This document shows, piece after piece, positions 26,895-36,300 of a DNA stretch of 64,000 nt. Position 1 is the first letter of the stretch; every line of letters begins with the position of its first letter. The position numbers and the translations under genes are program-made. The notes beneath the pieces are model-generated. The model saw only the letters and a program-made list of their open reading frames with translations. It did not search any database and was not told the DNA's origin. The DNA is taken from NCBI GenBank assembly GCA_035570235.1, contig DATMML010000015.1, positions 1 to 64,000 of the forward strand, written 5' to 3'. This stretch comes from Vicinamibacteria bacterium. Its GTDB lineage: Bacteria > Acidobacteriota > Vicinamibacteria > Fen-336.

Positions 26895-29537
26895 TCACCC
26901 GCCCAGGCGCTTCTTCAACTCGGCCAGTAGGGCCAGGGCCTGGAGGGGGGTCAGCAGGTCGGGGTCCGCCCGGCGGAGTTCGTCGAGGACCGACTCATCC
27001 TGCCCGGAGAAGAGGGCGAGCTGGCGCCCCGTGGCCGTCGCTCCCCCCTCCGCGTGGGCGAGGCGGGGCCGGCCCTCGCGGTCGAATTCCGTCCGCTCCA
27101 GGTTGGCCAGGATCTCCTGGGCCCGAACCACCACGGGGGCGGGGAGGCCGGCCAGCCTCGCCACATGGATCCCGAAGGACCGGTCGGAGCCGCCGGGCTC
27201 GATCTTGCGGAGGAAGATTACGCTGTCGCGCCACTCGCGGGCGGAGACGTGGAGGTTGCCAACCCCGGGGCGGTCGGCCGCGAGATCGGTCAGCTCGTGG
27301 TAGTGGGTGGCGAAGAGGGTCTTGGCCCCCGCCTTCTCCGCGATGTGCTCGGCTACCGCCCAGGCGATGGAGAGGCCGTCGAAGGTGGCCGTGCCCCGGC
27401 CAATCTCGTCGAGCAGGATCAGGCTGCGGGGAGTGGCATGCCGGAGGATGTGGGCCGTCTCCTGCATTTCCACCATGAAGGTGGATTGTCCGCGCAGGAT
27501 CTGGTCGGTGGCCCCCACCCGCGTGAAGATGCGGTCCAGCACTCCCACCTTGGCCTCGCGGGCGGGAACGAAGCTGCCCATCTGGGCCATGAGGGCGATG
27601 AGAGCGGTCTGGCGGAGGAAGGTGGACTTTCCGCCCATGTTGGGGCCGGTGAGAATGAAGAGACGGGGGCTGCCCTCCCCCTGAGCGAGGTCGTTGGCCA
27701 CGAACGGCTCGGGGAGGACCCGTTCCATCACCGGGTGGCGGCCGTCCGCGTAGGTCAGCTCGTCCCCCCGCGAGACCCTGGGCTTCACGTAGTCGTAGCG
27801 GCAGGCCGCCTCCGCGAGGGCGGCCAGGACGTCCAGGCCGGCCGCGGCCCGCGACGTGGCCTGAAGGCCGCGCCCGGCCGCCGCCACCCGGCCGCGCAGG
27901 GCCTCGAAGAGCTCCTCTTCGCGCGCTTGGATCCGCTCGTCGGCGCGGAGGACCTTGTCCTCGTATTCCTTAAGCTCCGGGGTAATGAAGCGTTCGCCGC
28001 CGGCGATGGTCTGCTTGCGGATGTAGTCCGAGGGTACGAGGCCGAGGTTGGGCTTGCTGACCTCGAGGTAGTAGCCGAAGACACGGTTGAAGCGCACTTT
28101 CAGGGAGCCGATCCCGGTCCGGATCCGCTCCCGCTCCTCGATTCCGGCGATGGTGGTGCGCCCCCCGCGGCTGATCCCTCGCAGCTCATCCAGCTCGGGG
28201 TCCACCCCGTCGCGCACCACGCCGCCGTCCGCGAGCGAGGCGGGCGGAGCGTCCACGAGCGTGGCCTCGATGTCGGCCGCGACCTCCAGGGGAGGGTCCA
28301 CCTCCTTGGCCAGGCGGCGGGAGAGGGGGGCCTGGCATTCCCCCAGGGCCTCCTGCGCGGCGGGGAGCGCGCGCAGGGATGCGGCCAACGCGATCAGATC
28401 GCGCGGCCCGGCCGTCCCCAGGGCCACGCGGCCGAGGATGCGATCCAGGTCCTGGACCCCACCCAAGGCCTCGCGCAGACGGCCGCGTTCCAGGGTGCGG
28501 AACGCCATTTCCTCCACCGCGTCCAGCCGGTCTTGGATCCGCTCCACCTCCAGCAAGGGGCGGAGGATCCACTCCCGCAGGAGGCGGGAGCCCATGGCGG
28601 TGCCCGTCTGGTCCAGGACCTCCAGGAGGGTGCCCTGGCGGCCCCCGTCCGCGAGGTTCTCTACGATCTCCAGGTTGCGGCGGGTGAGGCCGTCGATGAC
28701 CAGCACCTCCGAGGGCCCCCGGGTGACGAGACCCGTCACGTGGGTGAGGTCCCGCTTCTGGGTCTCCTGGACGTAGCGGAGGGCAGCCCCCGCAGCCGCG
28801 GTGGCGCGGGGCCGGCCCTCGCAACCAAAGGCCTCCAGGGTCAGGACCCCAAATTGGGCGAGGAGCTGGCGCCGGGCAGCCCCGGGATCGAAGGCGCGCT
28901 CCTCCATCTCCGCGCGCGGGATTGAGGCCTCGGGCTGGACCGGGTCCGTGAGCCAGGAGGGGAGGGTCACGCCCCGCGGCACCAGGATTTCGCGGGGCCG
29001 GGTGGCTCCGATCTCATCCCGGAGACGCTCCCAGTAGCCCGGCGCCTCCCACTCCGCAACGAAGAACTCGCCCGTGGTGGGCTCGAGCCAGGCGGCCCCC
29101 AGGGTGGCGGGCCCGGGATCGAGGGCGAGCACGAAGGAGGTCTCGCGCGCCTCCAGGGCGGAGGCCTCCAGCTGCGTGGCGGGGGTGATCACGCGCACCA
29201 CCTCCCGCTTGACCACGCCCTTGGCCAGCCGGGCATCCTCCATCTGCTCGCAGAGGGCGACCCGGAAGCCCCTCTTGACCAGACGGGCGATGTAGGTCGA
29301 GGCCGCATGGTAGGGAACGCCGCACATGGGCACCGGTGCTCCCTCCTTGTCCTTGGAGCGGGAGGTGAGGGCGATCTCGAGGGTCTTGGCCGCCACCACC
29401 GCATCCTCGAAGAACATCTCGTAGAAGTCCCCCATGCGGAAGAAGAGCAAGGCGTCGGGATGTTCCGCCTTGAGGCGGTGGTACTGCAGCATGGCCGGGG
29501 TGGGGACGGCAGCAGAGGCGGGCAAGGGGTGATCCAA
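26895..29537 (-). CDS. mutS: DNA mismatch repair protein MutS
   Basis: 880 residues. Recognises mismatches and starts repair. N-terminal mismatch-binding domain has the Phe-x-Glu wedge in the stretch GDFYEMFFED (residues about 36-45). The ATPase domain has Walker A GPNMGGKST, Walker B LILLDEIGRGT and the ABC signature-like STFMVEM. C-terminal dimerisation helices end with LAELKKRLGG. TTG 29537 is chosen since it adds a stretch (TPAMLQYH) like family N-termini; ATG 29492 is the alternative. No mutL in view. Divergent from tsaB with 117 bases between. Confidence 0.93.
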   Translation of the reverse strand: MDHPLPASAAVPTPAMLQYHRLKAEHPDALLFFRMGDFYEMFFEDAVVAAKTLEIALTSRSKDKEGAPVPMCGVPYHAASTYIARLVKRGFRVALCEQMEDARLAKGVVKREVVRVITPATQLEASALEARETSFVLALDPGPATLGAAWLEPTTGEFFVAEWEAPGYWERLRDEIGATRPREILVPRGVTLPSWLTDPVQPEASIPRAEMEERAFDPGAARRQLLAQFGVLTLEAFGCEGRPRATAAAGAALRYVQETQKRDLTHVTGLVTRGPSEVLVIDGLTRRNLEIVENLADGGRQGTLLEVLDQTGTAMGSRLLREWILRPLLEVERIQDRLDAVEEMAFRTLERGRLREALGGVQDLDRILGRVALGTAGPRDLIALAASLRALPAAQEALGECQAPLSRRLAKEVDPPLEVAADIEATLVDAPPASLADGGVVRDGVDPELDELRGISRGGRTTIAGIEERERIRTGIGSLKVRFNRVFGYYLEVSKPNLGLVPSDYIRKQTIAGGERFITPELKEYEDKVLRADERIQAREEELFEALRGRVAAAGRGLQATSRAAAGLDVLAALAEAACRYDYVKPRVSRGDELTYADGRHPVMERVLPEPFVANDLAQGEGSPRLFILTGPNMGGKSTFLRQTALIALMAQMGSFVPAREAKVGVLDRIFTRVGATDQILRGQSTFMVEMQETAHILRHATPRSLILLDEIGRGTATFDGLSIAWAVAEHIAEKAGAKTLFATHYHELTDLAADRPGVGNLHVSAREWRDSVIFLRKIEPGGSDRSFGIHVARLAGLPAPVVVRAQEILANLERTEFDREGRPRLAHAEGGATATGRQLALFSGQDESVLDELRRADPDLLTPLQALALLAELKKRLGG

Positions 29538-29654
29538 AGCATAACCTAGCTCGCGCGCGAGCGTGAGACGCGGGGGCGCGCGACCAAAGTCTGGTTTGGA
29601 TTGGTCTAAGCTTAGCTCGGCGCGCCTGGTCCATCTGGCCAGCGGGGAGGAGGC
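29538..29654. promoter_or_regulatory. Divergent mutS/tsaB region with two palindromes
   Basis: 117 bases between divergent start codons. GCTCGCGCGCGAGC is a 14-bp perfect palindrome at 29549-29562; CTAAGCTTAG is a 10-bp palindrome at 29606-29615. Candidate -10 for mutS: TATGCT (minus strand, about 29538-29543). Palindromes could bind a dimeric regulator. Confidence 0.35.
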
Positions 29655-30317
29655 TTGCGCATCCTGGCCGTTGACACCAGCACCCCCTGGGGGAGCGTGG
29701 CGCTCCGCGAGGGGACAAAGACCCGGGGCGAGGTCCGCCTCCAGGGGGGCGAGGGCCACTCCCGGTGGCTCTTGCCCGCCATCGATTCCTTGCTCGGCGG
29801 GCTCGGCCTCGCGGCCTCCGATGTGGAGGCTTACGCCGTGGCCACCGGCCCCGGCTCTTTTACCGGACTCAGGGTGGGCATCAGCACGATCCAGGGCCTG
29901 GCCTTGGCCTCCCCTCGGCCCTGCCTCGGTCTTTCCACCCTCGATGCCCTCGCCGCGCTCGTCACGGAGGGTGTCGACCCCCGCCTGGCGATGATGGACG
30001 CGGGGCGGGGCGAGGTCTACGCCGCCCTCTACGAAGCCAGCGGCCCCCTCCGGGGGGAGCGGCGGGTGGGGGCGGTGGAAGCGTTCCTGGACGAAATCAA
30101 AGGCGAGGTCATCTTCGTGGGCGACGGCGCCGAGCTTCACCGCGCGCAGATCCAGGCCGCCCTGCCGGGGGCCCGCTTCGCCCCCGGCCCCTGGTTCGTG
30201 GCCGCCGCGCTGGGACGGCTGGCCGAGCCCCGTCTGGCCGCGGGCGAGGGGCAGGGCCCGGAAGCGCTGCGGCCCCTCTACCTGCGCCAGGCGCAGATCC
30301 GGAAGGCATCGCCTTGA
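29655..30317 (+). CDS. tsaB: tRNA threonylcarbamoyladenosine biosynthesis protein TsaB
   Basis: 220 residues. TsaB partners with TsaD and TsaE in t6A37 formation on ANN-decoding tRNAs. ASKHA-fold start ILAVDTSTPWGSVAL with DTST, then GPGSFTGLRVGIS near residues 75-87, a hallmark block. TTG start with a GGGGAGGAGG ribosome site at about 29643-29652. The stop overlaps rimI by TTGA, so the pair is coupled; tsaB-rimI adjacency is common in bacteria and supports both calls. Confidence 0.92.
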   Translation: MRILAVDTSTPWGSVALREGTKTRGEVRLQGGEGHSRWLLPAIDSLLGGLGLAASDVEAYAVATGPGSFTGLRVGISTIQGLALASPRPCLGLSTLDALAALVTEGVDPRLAMMDAGRGEVYAALYEASGPLRGERRVGAVEAFLDEIKGEVIFVGDGAELHRAQIQAALPGARFAPGPWFVAAALGRLAEPRLAAGEGQGPEALRPLYLRQAQIRKASP

Positions 30318-30820
30318 CCCTGCCTCCTCTCTTTTTGGAGCGGGCTCGCGAGGACGACCTCGACGCCCTCCTCGACCTGGAGCGCCGCTCCTTCACGCAT
30401 CCCTGGACCGCGCAGCACTTCCGGGAGGAGCTCGCCCCGCCCGGGACCCTGCTCGTCCTGCGCGGGCCCGCCCCGTCCCTGGCGCCCGGGCGGGGGATCG
30501 CGGCCTACAGCGCCCATCGGCTGGTGGGGGAGGAGCTGAGCGTCCTCAACCTGGCGGTGTCGGCTCCCCACCGCCGGCGCGGCTTGGCCCGCTGGCTGCT
30601 ATCCTTCGCGTTGGACACGGGCTCCCGTCGCGGTGCCCGGCGCGCCTTCCTGGAAGTGCGGCGCAGCAATAGGGCCGCTCTCGCCCTGTACCAGGGGCTG
30701 GGCTTCCAGGTCCAATCCATACGCCGCGGCTACTACGCGGACCCCGGGGAGGACGCCCTCGTCCTCGTGCACTCCCTGCTCCCCCGGGGGCTCCCACGGG
30801 GCCTCGGGGATGATCCTTGA
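30314..30820 (+). CDS. rimI: Ribosomal-protein-alanine N-acetyltransferase RimI
   Basis: 168-residue GNAT acetyltransferase that acetylates the N-terminal Ala of ribosomal protein S18. The acetyl-CoA loop HRRRGLARWLL (Q/RxxGxG/A type) is clear, preceded by LSVLNLAVSA and followed by FLEVRRSNRAALALYQGLGFQ, the usual C-terminal part. TTG 30314 overlaps the tsaB stop as TTGA. N-terminal ERAREDDLDALLDLERRSF matches the family start. The C-terminal Pro/Gly tail is not conserved. Confidence 0.9.
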   Translation: MTLPPLFLERAREDDLDALLDLERRSFTHPWTAQHFREELAPPGTLLVLRGPAPSLAPGRGIAAYSAHRLVGEELSVLNLAVSAPHRRRGLARWLLSFALDTGSRRGARRAFLEVRRSNRAALALYQGLGFQVQSIRRGYYADPGEDALVLVHSLLPRGLPRGLGDDP

Positions 30821-31160
30821 AATCCGGGAAACCGCGTGTTACCGTCTCAGAAAAGGGGGAGAACGGCTCCGGTTCGTCGCCCAATGCCCCCGACCCAGTG
30901 TCTGGTTTCACCTTTGGAGCACTTGACCGACCGCGAGCCCGGCCGCCGGTTGCTACGAAGCAGGGGCGGCCCCAGGCGAGTGGATCCGACTCGGTGCCGT
31001 TCGTGGTACCGTGGCCCCCTGCCCCGCACATGACGGGCGCTGCGGCCAGGAGGGCAGGTAGACGTACGTGGAGCGGCCGGACTCCGCCGACGAATGGCGG
31101 ACCGCCGCCGGAATCGTGAACGGCACGTCGAGGACGCCGACCCCGACTCAAGACAGCGAC
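30821..31160. other. Intergenic region without supported genes
   Basis: About 340 bases between rimI and the small YdcH-like gene. Short open frames on both strands do not look like known proteins. I see no tRNA, hairpin with T-tract, or clear promoter pair here. Confidence 0.4.
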
Positions 31161-31171
31161 AGGAGGTGCCG

Positions 31172-31402
31172 ATGTCCCAGGACCCGGTCAGGGACGATCT
31201 CCTCAGGCACAACGAGGAGTACCGCCGTCTGGACGAGCAGCACCATGAGTACGAGACCCGCCTGAACACCTTGACACAGAAGGCGGTCTTGACCGACGAA
31301 GAGCAGGTCGAAGAGATAACCATCAAGAAGAAGAAGCTGCAAGTGAAGGACCGGATGCAGGCCATTGCCCGTCAGGTCCGAGAAGGAGCCGTTCACCCCT
31401 AG
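31172..31402 (+). CDS. Small YdcH/DUF465-like protein
   Basis: 76 residues, charged helical hairpin: LLRHNEEYRRLDEQHHEYETRL then VEEITIKKKKLQVKDRMQAIARQ. The H-x2-Y-x3-E pattern, the spacing of two helices and the KKKKLxxKDxM segment match the DUF465 (YdcH) family of unknown function. ATG 31172 has a strong AGGAGGTG at 31161-31168, which decides the start against an upstream in-frame ATG at 31094. The neighbouring genes are psd and pssA 130 bases downstream; relationship unknown. Confidence 0.75.
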   Translation: MSQDPVRDDLLRHNEEYRRLDEQHHEYETRLNTLTQKAVLTDEEQVEEITIKKKKLQVKDRMQAIARQVREGAVHP

Positions 31403-31531
31403 GTCCTCCCGGCCCGTGGCTCGCACGGGCGGGGGGATCGGCACGACGACGATGTTTTGGGCGGAGGGCCCCGCACGGGCCCTTTGCCTTTCTCCCGCGG
31501 GCCGTCCGCGGGCGGAGGAGCCGGACAAGAG

Positions 31532-32164
31532 ATGGCGATCGCCCGCGACGGATGGCCCTTCATCCTGATCCCCCTCCTGGTGAGCGCCGTCCTGTTCGGA
31601 TTGCGGTTCCCCGGGCCGGGGACGGCGCTCGCCGCCCTCGGCCTCTTCACCGCCTTCTTCTTCCGCGACCCCGAGCGTCAGGTGCCGCAGGACCCGCGGC
31701 TCGTGCTCTCTCCGGCCGACGGCAAGGTGGTCGTCCTGGCGGAGGCGCCCCCCGGCCACCCCTTGGGCCCCGGGGCCTGGCAGCTCTCGATCTTCCTCTC
31801 CATCTTCGACGTCCACGTGAACCGGGCCCCGGTGGGAGGCCGGATCGTGGAGGTGGACTATCACAAAGGCGAGTTCCTGCCCGCCTTCGACGACAAGGCT
31901 TCCCTGCGCAACGAGCAGAATGCGGTCACCATCCAGGAGAGGCAGACGCGCGTGATCTTCAAGCAGATCGCCGGCCTCATCGCCCGGCGGATCGTGTTCG
32001 AGAAGCGCGTGGACGACCTCGTGACCCCCGGCGAGCGGGTGGGGCTCATCCGCTTCGGCAGCCGGGTGGACGTGTTTCTGCCCCGCGAGTTCAAGGCTCG
32101 GGTCAAGGTGGGAGAGAGGGTGCGGGGGGGCACCTCCATCCTCGCCGAGCGGTCCGCCCCATGA
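31532..32164 (+). CDS. psd: Phosphatidylserine decarboxylase, short form
   Basis: 210 residues. Makes phosphatidylethanolamine from phosphatidylserine; self-cleaving pyruvoyl enzyme. N-terminal membrane helix (about 10-40), LSPADGKVV, FLSIFDVHVNRAPVGG and the cleavage site FGSRVDVF where the pyruvoyl group forms from Ser (GS in place of the LGST of the longer form). ATG 31532 preceded by GGAGGAG. The length matches the short Psd class found with pssA. Stop overlaps pssA by ATGA, so the two enzymes are coupled. Confidence 0.92.
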   Translation: MAIARDGWPFILIPLLVSAVLFGLRFPGPGTALAALGLFTAFFFRDPERQVPQDPRLVLSPADGKVVVLAEAPPGHPLGPGAWQLSIFLSIFDVHVNRAPVGGRIVEVDYHKGEFLPAFDDKASLRNEQNAVTIQERQTRVIFKQIAGLIARRIVFEKRVDDLVTPGERVGLIRFGSRVDVFLPREFKARVKVGERVRGGTSILAERSAP

Positions 32165-32961
32165 GCGCGGTCCCGCCCGACCGACTCCTGCAGGGCCCGC
32201 CCCGGCCGCGCCGCTTTCGGCGCGGGGCCTCCATCCTGCCCAGCCTCTTCACGACCGGAAACCTCTTCCTTGGCTTCTGGGCCATCATCAAGACCCTGGA
32301 CGGGCGGTACGGGGAGGCCGCGCCCCTGATCGGGGTGGCCATCGTGCTCGACATGCTGGACGGGCGCATTGCCCGCCTGACCGGGACCACCAGCGAGTTC
32401 GGGGGAGAATTCGACAGCCTGGCCGACGCCATCTCCTTCGGGGTGGCCCCCGCGCTCCTCGCGTACCGCTGGGCCTTGGAGCCCCTCCCCCGGGTGGGCT
32501 GGCTGGCCGCCTTTCTCTTCGTGGTCTGCGGCGTCCTGCGCCTGGCCCGCTTCAACGTCCAGCGACACGCCGTGGACGGCCGCTTTTTCGTGGGCCTGCC
32601 CATCCCGGCCGCAGCCGGACAGATCGCGGCCATCGTCTACTTTGCCCCCGAGGCGGTCGGCTCCCGCCTCCACGGCTCGCTGGTCCTGACCCTGGTCGTG
32701 ATCCTGGCCTTCTTGATGGTGAGTACGCTGCGTTACCGCTCCTTCAAGGGCCTCGACCTCCGCCAGCGCCGAAGCTACATCATCATCCTCCCCATCGCGG
32801 TGGTGTTCGTGTCCATCGCCACCCATCCCGGGTTCTCGCTGCTGGCCTTGGCGAGCCTGTATACGGTGTGGGGCCCCACCCTGTACCTGCTGGGTGCGCT
32901 CCGGCGCCGGCACGAGCCGCCGGCGGCGGTGGCCACGGGCGAAGCCCACTCCTCGCCGTGA
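32161..32961 (+). CDS. pssA: CDP-diacylglycerol--serine O-phosphatidyltransferase
   Basis: 266-residue membrane enzyme of the CDP-alcohol phosphatidyltransferase family, giving phosphatidylserine for Psd. The catalytic motif is VLDMLDGRIARLTGTTSEFGGEFDSLAD (D-x2-DG-x2-AR-x8-G-x3-D-x3-D), written across residues about 55-85. About 7-8 hydrophobic segments. ATG 32161 overlaps the psd stop; the stop overlaps the Nudix start as GTGA. Confidence 0.93.
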   Translation: MSAVPPDRLLQGPPRPRRFRRGASILPSLFTTGNLFLGFWAIIKTLDGRYGEAAPLIGVAIVLDMLDGRIARLTGTTSEFGGEFDSLADAISFGVAPALLAYRWALEPLPRVGWLAAFLFVVCGVLRLARFNVQRHAVDGRFFVGLPIPAAAGQIAAIVYFAPEAVGSRLHGSLVLTLVVILAFLMVSTLRYRSFKGLDLRQRRSYIIILPIAVVFVSIATHPGFSLLALASLYTVWGPTLYLLGALRRRHEPPAAVATGEAHSSP

Positions 32962-33392
32962 CGAGGGCGGCGGTCTCCCACCCCTCGATTGGCGTGGGGG
33001 GTGTGCTCATCCATGAGGGTCGGGTGCTCCTCATACGCCGGGGCAAGGAGCCCTTGCGCGGCCGCTGGGTGGTGCCGGGGGGGACGGTCGAGGTGGGGGA
33101 GACGCTGGAGACGGCCCTGGTACGCGAGATGGAGGAGGAGACGGGGATTCGGGTGAGGCCGTCAGACCTGCTCACCGTCTTCGACCGCATCCAGCGCGAG
33201 GGCAGCCGGGTGCTTTATCACTACGTGATCGTGGACTACCTCTGCGACTACCTGTCGGGGGCGCCCCGCGCGGGCTCGGACGCGGAGGCCGTGGCCCTGG
33301 TGAGCCCCGAGGAGCTCCCCGCCTACGACTTGCCCCCGAAGGCCTTGGAGGTCGTCCAGGACGCGTTCAAGAGGCGGTCCGGGTCCCCCTGA
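32958..33392 (+). CDS. Nudix hydrolase
   Basis: 144 residues. The Nudix box GGTVEVGETLETALVREMEEETGI (G-x5-E-x7-REUXEEXGU) is complete, in residues about 38-60. It hydrolyses nucleoside-diphosphate-linked or related molecules; the exact substrate cannot be told. N-terminal HPSIGVGGVLIHEGRVLLIRRGKEPLRGRW is typical of ADP-ribose/ADP-sugar hydrolases. GTG 32958 is coupled to pssA. The gene ends 5 bases before the convergent kinase gene. Confidence 0.85.
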   Translation: MTRAAVSHPSIGVGGVLIHEGRVLLIRRGKEPLRGRWVVPGGTVEVGETLETALVREMEEETGIRVRPSDLLTVFDRIQREGSRVLYHYVIVDYLCDYLSGAPRAGSDAEAVALVSPEELPAYDLPPKALEVVQDAFKRRSGSP

Positions 33393-33397
33393 CCGGC

Positions 33398-36300
33398 TCA
33401 GGGAGCGCCCTCCATGGGAAGCCACAGGATGGCGCGGGTGGGCGTGCCGGGCGCGCTCGTGAGGGAGACGCCCCCTCCGTGGTCCTCGGCGATCTTCTTG
33501 ACGAGGGCGAGGCCGAGGCCGCTGCCGCTGGTCTTGGTCGAGAAGGAGGGCTCGAAGATCCGGTCTCGAGCCTCCGGCTCCAGCCCGGGGCCGGAATCCT
33601 CCACCTCTATCTCCACCCGGCCGGGCCCCGGACGCACGTGGACGGTGATCGTCCCCCTCTCGCCCACCGCCTGGAGGGCGTTCTCGACCAGGTTGAGGAG
33701 GGCCCGCTCCACCAGCCGGCGGTCCAGGCGGACGGGGAGGAGTGAGGGGGCGACGTCTAAGGTGAGGCGAACCCCCGGGGGCAGGCCGGCCAGGTAGGGA
33801 TCGACCGCGTCCCGGGCCAGGGCGGCCAGATCCTGGGGCTCCAAGCGGGGGGCGGGAGGGCGGGCGAAGGCGGAAAACTCGGTCACGATTCCGCGCAGGG
33901 TTCGCACCTGCTTCAGGATGGTGTCCGTGCATGCGGCCAGGGTGGCCGCGAAGTCCACGCCGGGGTCATGGAAGACCCGCCGCAGGTGTTCGGCCGAGAG
34001 CTGGATGGGGGTGAGGGGGTTCTTGACGTCGTGGGCGACCTGGCGGGCCATCTCCGCCCATGCGGCCAGGCGGTTGCTGCGCTCCAGGTCTCGGCGCTGC
34101 CGGTCCAGGTCCCGCGCCATCTGGTTGAAGGATTCCACCAGCTCATGCAGCTCGTCGCGGCTGCTCGTGGTCACCCTCGTCTCCAGGTCCCCCGCGGCCA
34201 CGAGCCGGGTGGCCCGGGTGAGGTCGCGGATCGGCCCCGAGATCCGCCGGGCCATCGACTGGGCGAGGGCCGCGGCCAGGACCAGGAACGCGACCGAAGC
34301 CAGGCGAATGGTCCGGTCCAACTCCTCGAGCGTGGTCTGCACCTCCTTCTGACCCAGGGCCAGGGGAATGGAGAGGACGCCGGGCTCGAGATCGTCGAGG
34401 TGCACCGGCACCGAGACCACCAGGGTGGAGAAACTGCCGATCCTCTCCGTGCCCACGACGGAAGGCATCTGGTCCAGGATCAAGGCCCGGAACACCGAGC
34501 CCGAGACGCGGGGCGGGAGAAGGCCCGAGGCATAGAGCTCGCGCTTGCTGGAGGCCAGGAGGCGCCCCCGGCCGAAGACGTCGAGGTCGTTGCGGATGAG
34601 GCTCGATACCCAGACGAGGGCGGCGTCGGTCACGGGCTCCTTGCCGGGGGCCTCGCCGCGCTGGAAGAACGCGAAGTCCTCCACCGCCTTCTTGGCCACC
34701 GCGGCTCGCTCCAGGGCCTGGTCCTCGGATTCCCGATGCAGGCGTTCGACCAGGAAGCGCCGCACCACCACCTCCAGCACGGTCACGGGGACGATGGACA
34801 CCGCGATGAAGGCGAGAAAGAGGCGGAGCGCGAAACGACCCCGGATGGTCTCCCGCACCGAGGACAGCGAGAGGGTCGGCCTCCGGGCCAGGCTCCGGAC
34901 GAAGATCAGGAGCAGGAGGACGAGGAGGGCGAGGAGGGTGAGGCCCGCGCAGGCCTCCACGAGATCGGCGGCGTAGCGCCCGGCGGCCAGCTGCGGGAAG
35001 GCGAGGCCATAGGTAGCCTGTCCGTCCGAGAACAGAAAGGTGTGGTGGGGTTGGCCGTCCAGCGGCAACGTGACCCAGAGCCCGGTCGGGTTCTGCCCCA
35101 CGCGCGCCGCGAGCTCCGGGTGCAGGGCGGGTGGCCGGTCGGCGGAGCTGAAGGCGACGCGGCCCTGGCCATCGTAGACGAGGAGGCTCGCCGATGGGTC
35201 GCGGGCCGCGCTTCGCCCCCCCGTCCGGAAGAGGAGCGAATAGGGGTCGCGCCCGGGAATGAAGGGAAGGTTCCAGAAGTCCTCCGCCACGTACACGTGG
35301 ACCGCCCCGTGGGCCGCACCGTGATAGGAGAGCCGTCGCCGTGCGTGCCGCACGTGCCGCTCCGCGCTGGCCAGGGTCATGCGCTCGTCCTCGACCCGCC
35401 AGGCATCGTCGGGGGGGAGGGGCCGCGGAGGGCCTGCCACGGAAAGGGTGGGCAGGTTGAGCGCGAAGCGGCTGATCACCACCCCCCCGCTGTCCTGGAT
35501 CTCCACCGCCGAGGAGAAGGAGAAGGTGGCGAGGTCCGTGGCCGACCAGACCGCGAAGGCGAGCTCCTCGACGCCGGCGGGGCTGGGCCCGGGCGGGGTG
35601 TCCTCCAGCAGGTTCAGAGCGTCGATGCGCCGCTGGCTCTCCGCGAGCACGTACTCCCGCCATTGGGGCTGCCGCCGGATGAGGGGCGCATGGTCGCGCT
35701 CGATTTGTAGCCGGGTGTTCTTCTCCGCCAAGTGTACGAGGCTGGGATAGAGCAAAAGGCCGAGGAGCCCGACCGCGGCCACCGCCAGCCCGGCCCGCGC
35801 TCCCGCGGAGGCGACCCGGAGCGGGGGCTCCCAGAGATGCCGCCCCCAAGCGAGGGCGGCGGTGAGCAGCAACATCGCCGTTCCCGGAAAGAGGGGAAGG
35901 CCCACGAAGTCCCGCGGCCACGCCCGAAGCGCGAAGAAGAGGAGCCCGGCCCCCACCAGGAGGTAGCCCGCCCGCGCTCGCCGGCCGGGAGGCCAGGGAC
36001 CGCCGAGGCTGAACAGCGCGGTCAGGAGGAGGAGGCCGGCGCTGAGCATAAAGAGAAGGGAGATCTGGATCACGAGGTGGGAGGCGCTGGCGGGAAAGAG
36101 GGAGATGGTCTCGAGGTCCAACGAGCAGTTGGCGGAGGTGTCGGAGACCCAGGCGAACACCCCGCCGAGGAGGGGCAGGGCGAGAAGCCCGCTGATGAGG
36201 GCCCGCAGGGCCGAGGGAGAGGCCGGCGCGAGCGCGAGCGCCCGCGCGAGTAGAAGCCCCGCCGCCACCAGCACCCAGAGAGAGGTCGCGAGGAGGTCGA

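Noticed and set aside
30821-31160. Minus-strand 201-residue frame over 30546-31151
   Set aside because: Overlaps rimI, no recognised motifs, Arg/Pro/Gly low complexity.
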